Shown in pieces: positions 22,845 through 35,217 of a stretch of DNA of 64,000 nucleotides. The notes under the pieces are model-generated. The model did not search any database. It was not told the origin of the DNA and saw only the letters and a list, made by a program, of their open reading frames with translations. Origin of the DNA: Aralia elata (taxonomy: Eukaryota > Streptophyta > Magnoliopsida > Apiales > Araliaceae); the NCBI GenBank assembly GCA_034770075.1, contig CM068385.1:51344746-51408745 (forward strand), given 5' to 3'. How positions within the stretch are numbered: the first letter of the stretch is position 1; each line of letters begins with the position of its first letter. A program made the translations under genes and the position numbers.

Positions 22845-23136
22845 TGTCTGTTTAAAAGAAAACCGTCGGCTTTTACTAATAGATTTATGCCATATGCAAA
22901 AAGTCATTTAAGTCGACAATTAAGACTAAAAGCATCTATCAAACACATTTGATTTAAATAAAATAACTGCATTTATAATCATACACCACTAGTTTAATAC
23001 AACCAGACTCAACACGTGGCATACCCCTATAAACGCTAAATGACATATCCTGCTAATTATTAAATATCCCCTAACAAACAAAATTGGGGAATAATAACCT
23101 TCCACCCCTCTATTAGAAACAAAATTGGGGGTTCAA
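22845..23136 (-). other. Probable leader upstream of inverted gag
   Basis: This AT-rich non-coding sequence has a TTTTAAACAG tract (minus strand) just before the gag ATG. It ends where plus-strand LTR sequence starts at about 23137. No primer site is seen. Confidence 0.4.
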
Positions 23137-23144
23137 CTTAAAAT

Positions 23145-23280
23145 CTGGCGCCACCGCGCTACTAGGAAAATCAGGAACAAAATATGAATGGCGCCGCAAC
23201 GCCGCTTCTAGTGTAAAAGCGGGCGCCACAGCGCCACTTCTGGGGGCTTGGCCTCGGTAAGTCTAGCGCCACAACGCCGG
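23145..23280. repeat. GC-rich word cassette in LTR 5a
   Basis: Four words: CTGGCGCCACCGCGCT (23145), ATGGCGCCGCAACGCCG (23188), GGGCGCCACAGCGCCA (23221) and AGCGCCACAACGCCGG (23265). They are close to the word of chromovirus 2 but decayed in a C-to-T / G-to-A direction (for example GCAACGCC for GCAGCGCC). Confidence 0.8.
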
Positions 23281-24153
23281 CATAAGCCTAGAGCTTTTAT
23301 GAGCTCGGGCTTTGGGCATTCATTTAGACATGTTAAGCAAGCATTGTGCAAATTGCATAACCCCATGCCAAGTCCTAAAGACAAAGTTTAATGCTAAGTC
23401 TAGAGTAAAAAGAAAGCATTATTAATTATTAATTAAGGGTTAAGGTAAACCAATTATTTGGCGTCCAATATGTGATTAATTAGTATATATATGTGAACTT
23501 AAATGTGTAGGACATTTGAATGGCAATCTAGTATAAAATCTAGAAGACGCTTAAGGCAAGTTTTCTAACTTTATTTGACTATGTTCTTATAAAGTTTATA
23601 CGACATGTTGTTATTTACATAACCCTTGAATGGTTATGTGAAATCTAGGCTTATACAAATCTTTTGGTATTTGTACAAGTATTTAAGCTATGCTATGCAT
23701 AAACTGTTAAAGCTTTCAAGTTCTATATTCATGAATTGCTTGTGAAGATTGTCGATGCCATTTGACTCGGCTAGACAAATGCTTAAAATATTTTATCGGT
23801 TGCATTATAAATCTTTGAAATATTATTGATGTTAAGTAGAACTATCCAACTGAATTGTTTCGGTTAGGATTCAAATGCATGTATGAAATGAAAAACCCTA
23901 ATAATAGGGAAAGTTTTTAGTCGAATATTTCGGCAAGGCTGCAAGCACCTATACCAAACGCATATAATTGTTTACTAGTAGAGTGTTGATCAACATAAAG
24001 TATTATAGGTTGATCACCTAGAAGTACTCGTAAGTACATCGGGTTTGCGGTAGAAATACGATGAAACCTTTTTATGAATGAAAAGGAATGTTAAAGGTCT
24101 TATGACCATTCAGTATGTTGTTTCGAAAATTTCTTCAAACAAAAGTAAAGTAT

Positions 24154-25709
24154 TGTAGGGTTTTCGACACATAAACGCAGCGGAATTTAAAAAATTTAAA
24201 ATAATTTTTTTGAAACCCTAAAATAGGATCCATGCGAAAACAAATTAATTCAGAGGTTTAGATTTTTTTTACCAATTATCTGAGCTTGAATGGAACGATG
24301 AAATTCTGGAACGGCTTCGAATCTTTAATGCAATCCAACGAAACTGCGTCTCTACGACATCCACATGAACGCCCCACGAATCGTCAGATGATCTGCAGCT
24401 AAGAGAATTGCGGTACTAGCCGCCAAGATCTGGATTTTAGTTACTGAAGTTTTTCTCTCTAGTCTCTTTTCTAAAACGGCTAGGGTTTAGTTTCTTTTGG
24501 TCTCACTATTCAAGACGACTGATATATCAGATATATATAGCGTTCAAAAAGGAATTGGCCAAAACCCTAATCTTATTAGAAAAGTAAAATTCGAATTTAT
24601 ATATATTATATTTTAATTAAGTCTTAATTAATATACATGTATACAAATTATCCTGTTAATTTAAATTCGTAATTTAAATACTATCAATCATATTGACATA
24701 TTTAAATCCTTACAATTTAAATTAATTCCCTTTTAATTACGTTCTAAGGGTGTGACCCTATAAGTTATTATTATATTGGCAATAATTTTAAAATCATATT
24801 ATAAAATTATAAACAGTAAGTGGCATCGAGTAATGCATCACTGCTACCCAAGTAATAATAAGATCGATGATTCGATGCAACCTTTTCGTGACCAATGTTT
24901 TAATGTAATTTAATCCTTTTAACCTTGACATCCTCGATTAAACTCGAGCCATGGAATGTGTCATACTCTTCATAATTTAATTTGAGTTTTCTTGATCAAT
25001 GAGTAGCCTATATGAAACAAATCTCTATTTGAGCATGGCCATGCATTTCATAGTCTTACTCATTCAAGAGGCCTATGGATATCACCCCTAATATATAGGA
25101 GGGTTAAATTCCATCTAGATCACTCATATTCCTCACACAATTCATGATGTACCCAATAATCACCTTTATTGTCTACCCTATTAAAGGTGACCTTTAATGA
25201 TATCAAAGTACATAAATTCCCATGTAGTAATATAGTGATTTTAGGTCAGAGGATCATTACATCATTGTCACTATTAGAATTGCTTATGACACTTTGCATA
25301 ATGCTCCACGTAGAATTCTCATGGTGGATCTGTCCAGTACATTGTTCTCTAACATGTACCTATGCATTGACTCAATATCTCATATATTAATGACCAATGA
25401 GATTTGGCCATCAATCAATCTACATACTAGTCTCAATGTATCATTGTTGTCCCATTAACAATGATACTCGACTAGGGACATTTAAGAGTAATGATACTAA
25501 TTGTAATTATATAATCTCATGTTCAAGTCACATACTTGAAGCTATATAATTTGTATCATTATTCTAAGGACTTTTTTTATGCTAATATTTATATAACACA
25601 GTAAATGAAACCATAATAAAATAATTCATTTATTCAATCAAATATAATATCAAAAGAAATGTTAAGCAATTACATCAAATAATTGGCCTCTAGGGCATAA
25701 ACTTTACCA
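24154..25709 (-). mobile_element. Solo LTR, copia-type, with AGTAT target duplication
   Basis: It begins TGTAGGGTTTTCGACAC and ends AACTTTACCA on the plus strand, 1556 bp. It is flanked by the perfect 5-bp repeat AGTAT at 24149-24153 and 25710-25714. On the minus strand the LTR opens TGGTAAAGTTTATGCCCTAG, a style I associate with copia LTRs of the Angela group. No internal sequence is present, so this is the product of LTR-LTR recombination. Confidence 0.92.
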
Positions 25710-26159
25710 AGTATTATTCTTACTTATTCAGTATGTTTCACAACTATTGTTCAGTTGTTAAATTGTTATGATATGAGTCCTAATTTTGTTGTTATTCAAC
25801 TGTTATACTTGATGAGCAATCGAATGCTCATTTTTGTTTTAAATTAAACATTTTCAATTAAGCTCGAGACTACCGAAAGTTCCCGGAGGGATAAAGGCAA
25901 AGGAAAAGTTAACACATAGGATTCTATAATCCATATATGTAATAGTTTATATTATGAAGGATTTATTCTTAAGAATGATGTAATATTTATTAATATTATG
26001 ACGATGAATGATGTAATGGTTATAGAACCTAGGATTAGAGTAATACATATTGTAATAATATAGTAATTACATTTATGTTAATATTATCATATTAGATGGG
26101 TAGTACCGTAACGCACTAAACCCGGGTTTAAAGGTAGACCCAGATTTGGGGGCGTTACA

Positions 26160-26601
26160 TCACAACTATTGTTCAATTGTTGAAATTTTCAAAGAATATG
26201 TTGATATTCATTGTGTTGTGATTGTTTATTCAACTATTATACTTGATGAGCAATTAAATGCTCACTCTTGCTTTAAATAAATTATTTTTAGTAAAGCTAG
26301 AACGTACCGTGGAATCCGGTGAAGATTAAGGAAGAGATCAAGTATTTGATTAAAAGGATACATGTTAATTTTATATGTATTTGTTGTGGAGGATAGAAGT
26401 CACAGTTGTAATGAATTAATAATCATTATTTGTATGTGTTGAAGATGTAAAGGTATTAGAACCTAGGATAGAAGGTGACATTTATAATATATTAAAATTG
26501 CATTGATGTCTTAAGATTATATGGGTGTTATGTTGAATGATTAGTATCGTGGTGCACCGGACCCAGGTTTGAAGGTAGACCTGGAGTTCCGGGGCGTTAC
26601 A
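26160..26601 (+). repeat. Chromovirus LTR 5b, 3' end
   Basis: This is homologous to the last ~440 bp of LTR 5a (compare CACAACTATTGTTCARTTG at 25739 and 26161) and ends GGGGCGTTACA at 26601. No primer site follows, so it is a 3' or solo LTR. It reads as the target into which 5a inserted. Confidence 0.75.
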
Positions 26602-26991
26602 GAATTGATAAAGAAAATCCTTTGTTTCTCCTTAATTTTTTATGAGGTTTGTCGTTGCTGTGATTGATGTTGTAAGTAGGATTCCAGAGTTGATAATGAT
26701 TTTCTTTTATCGAGTGTTTGGTTATATGATCTTGTCTAATGTATGATTAGCTTGAGCAGTTGGTTCACACACACACACATGTTAAGGATCTTGAGTGTTG
26801 TGAAATTAATGACTAGGTTGAATTGTTAAGCTTTGCATGATTTGGTTTTTGTTGAGAGTTGTTTATATGAATTCTTTGAGGCCATGCGTAATTTCAAATT
26901 AGTTTAATGCTTGTGTAGTTGATTATTAGTTTTTATTTTTATAGTTTTTGTTTTGCTTGAGGACAAGTAAATATTTAAGTTTAAGGGTATT
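26602..26991 (+). other. Athila-like 3' untranslated region and purine tract
   Basis: This non-coding sequence ends GCTTGAGGACAAGTAAATA then AAGTTTAAGGGTATT, the layout that precedes the 3' LTR in Athila elements. A CA microsatellite is at about 26767. Confidence 0.65.
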
Positions 26992-27707
26992 TGATGACAG
27001 AGTTTTATACCTATTATTTAGGTACTTTTAGGTTTAATAATTTGTGAGTTTTTAAGTATTTTCTTTTATTTAATATTATTTTTATTATTTTTATGATTTT
27101 TATTTTATTTTGCAGGAAAAAAGGAATTTCAATGGCAAAATCGTAATTTTTAGGAGGACTTTTAGCTAGTATGGCGTGGCAGCACCATCCCTAGAGTAAA
27201 ACCTGGCGCGGTAGCGACAGGTCGGCTGGGAGTATTTCTAAAGTTTTGTAATTTTTAAACAATTTGATTGGGACTAGGATTGTAATTCTTTTAGGGTTAG
27301 GAAAATTAGGAAGCCTATAAATACATATTCAAGGGCAACTAGAATAATTAATTCTTTTATCGCGGCGGCTAGACTTCAAGTTTGAAAATCTAGTGCAAAA
27401 ACTCTTTTAACACCAATGGAGGCAAGGAATTGAAGTATGCTTAGAGAGAAGATGTTTTCACAAGAGTTTTTCTTCTCTAACTATTTCTTACTTGTATTTT
27501 CCATGAATATTAATTAATATTTGAAAAAGTTTAATTTATTTGTTATGAATTAAACTTCTATCTGTTTAAATTAAATTGGCTTGATATGAAATTGATATTT
27601 GAAAAATATTAGAATTAATTTCTCGTGAGAACGATACTCTATTTACATTATATTACTAGTGGATCGCGTATACTTGCGTGTATTTGCTAATAATAAATTA
27701 GGCAACA
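26992..27707 (+). repeat. Athila-like LTR
   Basis: It starts TGATGACAGAGTTTTATACC after the purine tract and ends near GGCAACA, about 716 bp. ACGATACTC and TATACTTGCGTGTATTTGCT near its end are typical of Athila LTR ends, which are followed by AGTTTTTGGCGCCG; here the primer site reads AGTTTTTGATCTC and is lost. The second half recurs inverted at 63596-63912. Confidence 0.7.
27174..27226. repeat. Small GC-rich word cluster in Athila-like LTR
   Basis: TGGCGTGGCAGCACCA and CTGGCGCGGTAGCGACAGG stand out as GC islands in an AT-rich LTR. A related CGGTAGCGCTAC word lies at the copia A target site. Confidence 0.5.
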
Positions 27708-27774
27708 AGTTTTTGATCTCAAATTCAAAAAAAAAAGTTTATTTTAAAACGCAAACTAAATCCTGGAGCGGTAG

Positions 27775-29590
27775 TGAAAGTAGTATGCACACAAGCCAAT
27801 CATATTTGATATGATGTAGCATATACTTTGTAATCTTATTCGGTTATTAAAGGCATTTTACATTATCTATATGGTGTTGTTATATTAAATGTAATAAACC
27901 CATAGTTTTGAGCAATGCTTTTAGAATCATGATGGTGATCATGCTAATGAAATCTAAATTCTTGATAGCTCATAAACTAAAATCGTTCCTAATCGATGGA
28001 TTACTAAAAAGGGGATTAATGAATCCGGATAGATTAGTACATACGTTGTTTGCTCTTATGAAGAGGATGGTTGATCTCATAATCATTTGTGTGGAGATAC
28101 TAAAGCAAGTATGTAGGTGCTTATTAGAGAATAAGTTCACTAAACGTGGCTCGATAAGGAATACCTAATAGAGATTTACTCGCATGTCAATAGGAATTCC
28201 TCTAGTGATAGTAGTACAAGTGATCCTTGGACTTGAGATCATCATAGTATCTTGTGTGTGATGAGTTATACTTTGACATGTCCCTTAAGACCCTTAGGGT
28301 ATATCAAAGGGTATGATTGGGTATAATAAGTTGCACATGGAGATAGGTGAATGGTCAACAAAGAATCTACCACTTCTAGTAAAAGGAGAGAATGTCCTAT
28401 GTGATTCGATAAATGACGACTCAGAAGTCTTTGGCCAAAGCAGAATGAAATTAGAAAGGAGTTTCTAATTTGCATTAATCAGAGTTGTGCATTTGAGAAT
28501 CGAAATACATATAATTAAATAAAATAAGACTTGACAGTAATTTCATGTCTTATATTTAATTGGGACATTGTATGGTAGAAGGATTGAATTGTACGGTAAC
28601 TATTCACTGAAAGGTTCTTTTGTGATTAATGTTAAAATGTATATTATCTGGAAAATCGTTGATCGCTAAGGGGGCTTACCCTTATTGTAGAATAAATATT
28701 ATTTATTTAAATAAATTAAATAGTTTAATTTATTTATTTAAATAAGATTAGAATTGTTCTAATTGATTTATTCACAACCGGTTTAATATGGAGAACCTAA
28801 AGGGTCACACCGCAAAAGAAAAATATTTATTTAAGAAGTAAATGGCATAATCGTAATAATAAGTTAAGTGTATTTAATTTAATCTATGGAGATAGAATAA
28901 ATTAAATAGCTTAACATTTATTATTTAATATTTTAGAAATATTAAATATAAATTAATAAGAGGAGTCTTATTATTATTATTATTATTACTATTATTATTA
29001 TTTAATTCCTAAAAGGGTTTGGGAATTAATGAATAAAAGTACTCTCATAAATTCCTAATTGGATTATGAGTTTAATTAATTAAAGAAGTTTAATTAAAAT
29101 AAAATCCCTAGTCCTAAATAGTTTAGGAGGGTTCCCTATATCTATAAATAAGAGGAGTCTTATCATGATTTAGGGTTAGATAGTTACACACTCTTCCATA
29201 AGAATTGGAGAGAGAGTGAGAGTACTTGCAATTTCTATAGAGATAGAAACTAGGATTTTGTCAACATCCATCTTCTTGAACAACTATTATTCCTTGGTGG
29301 ATCATCTCTAGAGGCCAAACACTTGGGTGGCTAACGTTGATCAAAGGAAGGAATTTAATCGGTGGAATTCAAGGAGAACACGAAGGAAGTGGAGGTGAAC
29401 TTGTACCTGAGGAAGCTTTGATTCACGAGGGTATAATTCTATATCTCTATCTCTTTCGTTTAATTGATAATTGATCACAAGGATGATCATGGTGATGGTT
29501 TGTATGAAAAATTTTAAAAATCCGTTTTATTGCGCTTTCGCACTATTTATGTAATTTGATTTCATGTCCGCGCTATATACAAATCTAACA
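27775..29590 (+). repeat. Copia A 5' LTR
   Basis: It is 1816 bp with TG...CA ends. A TATA box (TATAAATA) lies at 29143-29150 and is conserved in the sibling LTRs. A trinucleotide ATT run is at about 28973-28998. Confidence 0.93.
29143..29150 (+). promoter_or_regulatory. LTR TATA box (copia A)
   Basis: TATAAATA in CTATATCTATAAATAAGAGG; the same element is at 51525-51532 (C 3' LTR), 39191-39198 (B, minus) and 60876-60883 (D, minus). It is absent from the deleted 5' LTR of C. Transcription would start about 30 bp downstream. Confidence 0.7.
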
Positions 29591-29591
29591 G

Positions 29592-29604
29592 TGGTATCAG
29601 AGCC
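29592..29604 (+). other. Copia A primer-binding site, tRNA-Met
   Basis: TGGTATCAGAGCC lies one base after the LTR end and is complementary to the initiator tRNA-Met 3' end. Confidence 0.92.
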
Positions 29605-31115
29605 TAACCTTGTGCTAATTATTGATTATGATGATTCCATGTTTCCTTACAAATAAAGATGTTTATTTTGATAAGGAATAAGATTTAACATATTTTATTT
29701 TTTGAAGCAATTTTAAGTTAAAATAAAGGAGTTTATTTTGAACTTGAAATTGGTTTCCATGTTAATTAAAATAAAGGAGTTTATTTTGATTTGAAATTTG
29801 ATTAAAAATAAAGGAGTTTATTTTTATTCAAAATTGGATAAAATAAAATAAATAAGTTTATTATGATTTAAATTTTGATTAAAATAAAGGAGTTTATTTT
29901 TGTTTCAAAATTGGATTTCTAGTAAACTTTTAATTGCCCATTAAATGATATCAATGCATATATGGAATGGTTTTATTATTCATGAGATGAATGTTATTTA
30001 TTGATACATATGGAGATATGTATGATAATAAATAGGGATTGATTATGGACTACTGACCAATGTGTGATTGGATTTATTTTAGTGGATGCTTGAATGAATG
30101 AGTTTTTATAAATGGGGTCTGCGTACCTCGTCTTCTCTAGTTTTTCTTGATGTAAATTCTATCTTCCTCCTATGTACCTCCCCTTGACTACTGATCAATG
30201 TTTCTATTTATTGTAAATAGTTTATGTAATAGGTTTAATTAGAATTATTTGAAGAATTGGAGACAAAGGAGCAAGGAGCGCTTGAAGACCCGTTTGTAAT
30301 GGAGCCCGGGTTTAAATGTAATAGTTATATTTAAATTTTGTTCTTGCACCCTAGGTTTGACCTTTTGGTTCACTTGGTGGCTCTAATGAACCAAACTAGA
30401 ATAAAAGTCCATAATCAATCCGCGTAGAATATAGTATTCTATATGTGCATGTTTACTATGTATATATTATATATTATACAACATGCTTCGCATGTTAAAT
30501 AATATGACGGGTATTTTATATATATATGTGCATGCGCGCTAAACAAGATGAGACAAATAATAACAAACCCCTCAAAGAAATTATATTAAGTCCTAAGCGT
30601 TCAAAGATATTTGGAATATCGAGCGTCGCCTTCTAGCATGGTAAAGCAATAGAGTATTAAATATTTAAATATTTAAGATGTTGCATTATCACATTTGATG
30701 CTTATTAAGGAATTGAACATTACTGTTTTGTTGTGTTACCACAAGGACGGTATTTTTCTCTTCACATATATGGAAGTGCTAGGTTGGACTTAACTTGGAT
30801 AATTTTGATTCGAATGTGTCACCACTTGATCAAAATAATCTAAGAGGCAAAATACAAGGAGTTACATAGTGATGTAATTGACAATAGTTGTCTACCTATT
30901 TATTTATATATCGTTTGTTGTGTCACCTTATATACATTTGAAATGGGATCCTTATTCTCACTAGCAAATCTCTAATTAGAATTGCCGAACCATATATATT
31001 GAGGGTAATATAGTTTGATGAAAATAGTGAGGTACCAATTTAAAATAAAGACCTAATTTATTTTGGTAATTAATGTATGCTAAAATGTTGTCTATTTCAT
31101 TTACAGAATTTTACA
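29605..31115 (+). other. Copia A leader
   Basis: This long AT-rich untranslated leader has AAAATAAAGGAGTTTATTTTG-like repeats (about 29720-29910). The motif TTGTTGTGT(C/T)ACC occurs at about 30733 and 30918. The GC-rich word cassette present in B, C and D is missing here, apparently deleted. Confidence 0.8.
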
Positions 31116-31302
31116 ATGTCTAATTTACTATCACTACAGAGCATATTAGATGCTAATTAACTGGACCAAATAACACGGACTAGTTAAGGAATTTGAGAAT
31201 AGTTCTCAAGGCTGAAAAGCTATCTTATGTCCTTAATACGCCTATCCCTGCAATGGTTGCAGACAATGCCTCTGAGGAAGAGATTGCTACTTTTAGAAAG
31301 TG
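31116..31302 (+). pseudogene. gag: Copia A gag, N-terminal fragment
   Basis: ATG at 31116 opens a gag homologous to that of C (46190), but codon 15 is TAA and a W codon has become TAG (in GACTAGTTAAGG). The sequence runs to TTTTAGAAAGTGGCAAG, where element B has inserted; it resumes at 40592. Confidence 0.88.
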
Positions 31303-31307
31303 GCAAG

Positions 31308-33128
31308 TGTTAGGTTTGTATATAACGTAAGCATGCAATCAAATTACATGAATAGGGCGGAAGCGTGATAAAACGGATTTTAAAATTTTCATACAAACCA
31401 TCACCATGATCTATCCTTGTGTTCAATTATCAATTAAACGAAAGAGAATAAGAATAAGAATTATACCTTCGTAGACCAAAGCTTCCTCGGGTACAAGTTC
31501 AACTCCTAGTCCTTCATGTTCTCCTCAAATTCCACCAATGAGATTCCTTCATTTGATCAACGTTAGCCACCCAAGTGTTTGGCCTCTAGAGTTGATCTAC
31601 CAAGGAAGAATAGGTATTCAAGAAGTTGGATATTGGCAAACCCCTAGTTTCTATCTCTATAGAAATTGCAAGTACTCTCCATAATTTAATGCAAGAGTGT
31701 GTAACCCCAATCTATGATAAGACTCCTCTTATTTATAGATATAGGAATAACCCTTTCCTAAACTATATAGGATTAGAGTTTCTATTATAATTAAACTCCT
31801 TTAATTAATTATGCTTCTAATCCAATTAGGAATTCATGAGAGAGTACTTCTATTAATTAATTCCCAATCCCTATTACAAATTAAATAATAGTAATAGTAA
31901 TAATAATAATAAGACTCCTCTTATTAATTTATATTTAATATTTCTAAAATATTAAATAATAAATATTAAGCTATTTAATTTATTCTATCTCCATAGATTA
32001 AATTAAATATACTTAACTTATTATTACAATTATGCCATTTACTTCTTAAATAAATATTTTTCTTTTGCGGTGTGACCCTTTAGGTTCTCCATATTAAACC
32101 GGTTGTGAATAAATCAATTAGAACAATTCTAATTTTATTTAAATAAATAAATTAAACTATTTAATTCATTTAAATAAATAATATTTATTCTACAATAAGG
32201 GTAAGCCCCCTTAGCGATCAACGACTTTTCAGATAATATAGATTTCAACATTAATCACAAAAGAACCTTTCAGTGCATAGTTACCGTATAATTGAATCCT
32301 TCTACCATACAATGTCCCAATTAAATATAAGACATGGATTTACTGTCAAGACTTATTTTATTTAATTATATGTATTTCGATTTCCAAATGCACAACTCTA
32401 AATAATGCAAATTAGAAACTACTTTCTAATTTGATCCTGCCTTGGCCAAGGATTACTGAGTTGTCATTTATCGAATCACATAGAACATTCACATCTTTTA
32501 CTAGACGTGGTTGATTCTTTGTTGATCATTCACCGATCTCCATGCACAACTTATTATACCCCAATCATACCCTTTGATATACCCCAAAGGTCTTAAGGTA
32601 CATGTCGAAGTATAACTCATCATACACAAGATACTATGATGATCTCAAGTCCAAGGATCACTTGTACTACTATCACTAGAGGAATTCCTATTGACAGGCG
32701 AGTAAAACTCCATTAGGTATTCCTTAGCGCGTCACGTTCAGTGAACTTATTCTCCAATAAGCACGTACATACTTGCTTTAGTGTCTCCACACAAATGATT
32801 ATGAGATCAATCATCCTCTTCTTAAGAGCAAGCAACGTATGTACTAATCTATCCGGATTCACTAATCCCCTTTTTAGTAATCCAACGATTATGAACAATT
32901 TTAGTTTGTGAGCTATCTGGAATTTAGATCTCATTAGCATGATCACCATCATGATTCTAAAAGCATTGCTCAAAACTATGGGTTTATCACATTTAATATA
33001 ACAGCACCATGTAGATAATATAAAATGCCTTTTAAGAAAATCAATTCTTTTATTAATAAATGAATAAGATTACAAAGTATATGCTACATCATATCAAATA
33101 TGATTGGCTTGTGTGCATACTACTTTCA
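31308..33128 (-). repeat. Copia B 3' LTR
   Basis: On the plus strand it runs TGTTAGGTTTGTATATAACG to CATACTACTTTCA. The purine tract (minus GTGCAAGTGGGAGAT) abuts at 33129-33143. Confidence 0.93.
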
Positions 33129-33142
33129 ATCTCCCACTTGCA

Positions 33143-35217
33143 CTACAACCAATCGCAATGGTATCTTATACCCATCTTTTCTAAGTGACGATCAAACTGC
33201 TGTTGTGTTAAAGCTTTAGTAAATGGATCTGCAATGTTGTCTTGAGAGTCCACACGCTCCAGGGTGACATCTCCTCTTTCAATGATCTCTTTAATCAAAT
33301 GAAACTGCCGCAATACGTGTTTGGATTTCTGATGAGACCTGGGTTCCTTAGCCTGCGCAACAGCTCCGTTGTTGTCACAGAATAAAGGTACATCTCCTCT
33401 AATGCTAGGAACCACTCCAAGTTTAGTTATGAACTTTTTCATCCAAACAGCTTCCTTTACAGCTTCACTTGCAGCTATGTACTCTGCCTCTGTCACTGAA
33501 TCAGCAACTGTTTGTTGCTTGGAACTCTTCCAACTCACCGCGCCACCGTTTAAGGTAAACACATACCCTGAAATGGATTTACTGTCATCTTGGTCCGTTT
33601 GAAAACTTGAGTCTGTATAGCCCTCTAGTTTCAATTCAGACCCATCGTAGACAAGAAATACATCCTTAGTTCTTCTCAAGTACTTTAGGATGTTTTTCAC
33701 TGCCTTCCAGTGCTCTTCTCCTGGATTCGACTGATATCTGCTCGTTACACTAAGTGCATGAGCGACATCTGGTCTAGTACATATCATACCGTACATGATA
33801 GATTCTATTGCGGAAGCATAAGGAATGTTACTCATACGGTCTCTCTCCTCAGGTGTCTTTGGGGCCTGTTTCTTGGAGAGATGTATTCCATGGCTCATCG
33901 GCATGAGACCTCTCTTAGAATCTTCCATGCTAAACTTCTTTAGCATCGAGTCAATGTACTTTTCTTGGGTCAAGCCCAGCATCCTTTTAGATCTATCTCT
34001 ATAGATCTTTATCTCCAAAATATAGGATGCCTCACCCAAGTCCTTCATGGAGAAGTGTTTAGATAACCAAATTTTGATCGACTATAGCATAGGAACATCA
34101 TTCCCTATCAGTAATATATCATCAACATATAATACAAGGAATGAAACAGTGCTCCCACTAACCTTCTTATACACACGTGGTTCATCCTCATTTTTGATAA
34201 AATTAAACCTTTTGATTATCTCATCAAAACGGATGTTCCATCTTCGAGAAGCTTGCTTCAATCCATAAATGGATCGTTGTAGCTTACAGACTTGGTTTAT
34301 TACAACCGTTGAAACAAAACCCTCTAGCTATATCATATATACATTCTCCTCAAGCTCTCCATTGAGGAAGGCCATTTTCACGTCCATTTGCCAGATCTCG
34401 TAGTCATAATAAGCTGCAATTGAAAGCAAAATCCGAATGGACTTGAGCATAACTATTGGTGAGAAGGTTTCATCATAGTCAACTCCTTGTCTTTTGTTTG
34501 AAACCTTTTGCATCCAGTCGGGCCTTATAGGTCTCTACCTTGCCATCTGCTCCAGTCTTTCTCTTAAAGACCCATTTACACCTAATAGGCTTAATGCCCT
34601 TAGGTGGTGAAACCAAAGTCGATACTTGGTTTTCATACATGGAGTCCATCTCGGATTTCATGGCTTCTAGCCATTTCTCTGAGTCTTCACTACTCATAGC
34701 CTCTTCGTAAGTCAATGGATCATCATCATCTATGATGCGTACCTCATCATCATCCTCTATGATGAATCCATACCTATCAGATATCTTCGGTACTCTTCCA
34801 GATTTACGAATAAGTAGTGGTACAGTAGGTTCTTCTACTTGGTCAGGTACCTGACTTTGATCCGTAGTATTTTATGGTTCTTGAACTTCTTCAAGATATA
34901 TCTTACTCCCACTGACCCCTTCAAGGATAAACTCCTTTTTCCAAGAAGGCAGCGTATTTTGCAACAAACACCTTTTGATTAGTAGGATGATAGAAATAAT
35001 ACCCTGATGTTTCTTTAGGGTATCCCACGAATCTACATTTGTCGGATCTAGTCTTCAGCTTATCATGCTCAAATCTTTTGACATAAGCTGGATAACCCCA
35101 AGTCTTAACATGCTTAAGATTTGGTTTCCTCCCTGTCCATATCTCATATGGGGTCTTTGGGACGGATTTGGTAGGTACCTTGTTAAGTAGGTATGCAGCC
35201 GATTCTAGGGCATAACC
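33143..35217 (-). pseudogene. pol: Copia B reverse transcriptase and RNase H
   Basis: The minus-strand remnant covers RT (WQMDVKMAFLNGELEEN, FLVLYVDDILLIGND out of the main frame) and RNase H (GYTDSSFQTDQDDSKS, EAEYIAASEAVKEAVW), ending DWL-stop 15 bp from the LTR. An intact 301-residue segment spans 33143-34048. Breaks seen: CAG-to-TAG stops near 34081 and 34328, an extra base near 34495, an extra T in a T-run near 34935, and a W-to-stop at about 35218. The catalytic YVDD is still encoded near 34120 but the enzyme cannot be made. Confidence 0.9.

Larger units (their letters stand above)
23137..26159 (+). repeat. Chromovirus LTR 5a, 5'-truncated, interrupted by a solo LTR
   Basis: The 3' part of a chromovirus LTR ends GGGGGCGTTACA at 26159, with blocks alignable to the LTRs at 10512 and 17480 (for example the AAGGGTTAAGGTAAACCA region near 23446). 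It is split by a copia-type solo LTR at 24154-25709. The natural TG start is missing. It is followed at 26160 by sequence of a related LTR. Confidence 0.75.

Noticed and set aside
24154..25709. Considered as a MITE or DNA transposon because of TG/CA-like ends
   Set aside because: It has no terminal inverted repeats beyond TG..CA, and the size and 5-bp duplication fit a solo LTR.
28266..28475. 69-codon frame opposite the 86-codon LTR frame, recurring in all copia LTRs
   Set aside because: It is recurrent only because the LTR is repeated, and no coding signal is evident.
29592..29604. Considered as part of a tRNA gene
   Set aside because: Only the 3'-end complement is present next to an LTR; this is a primer-binding site.
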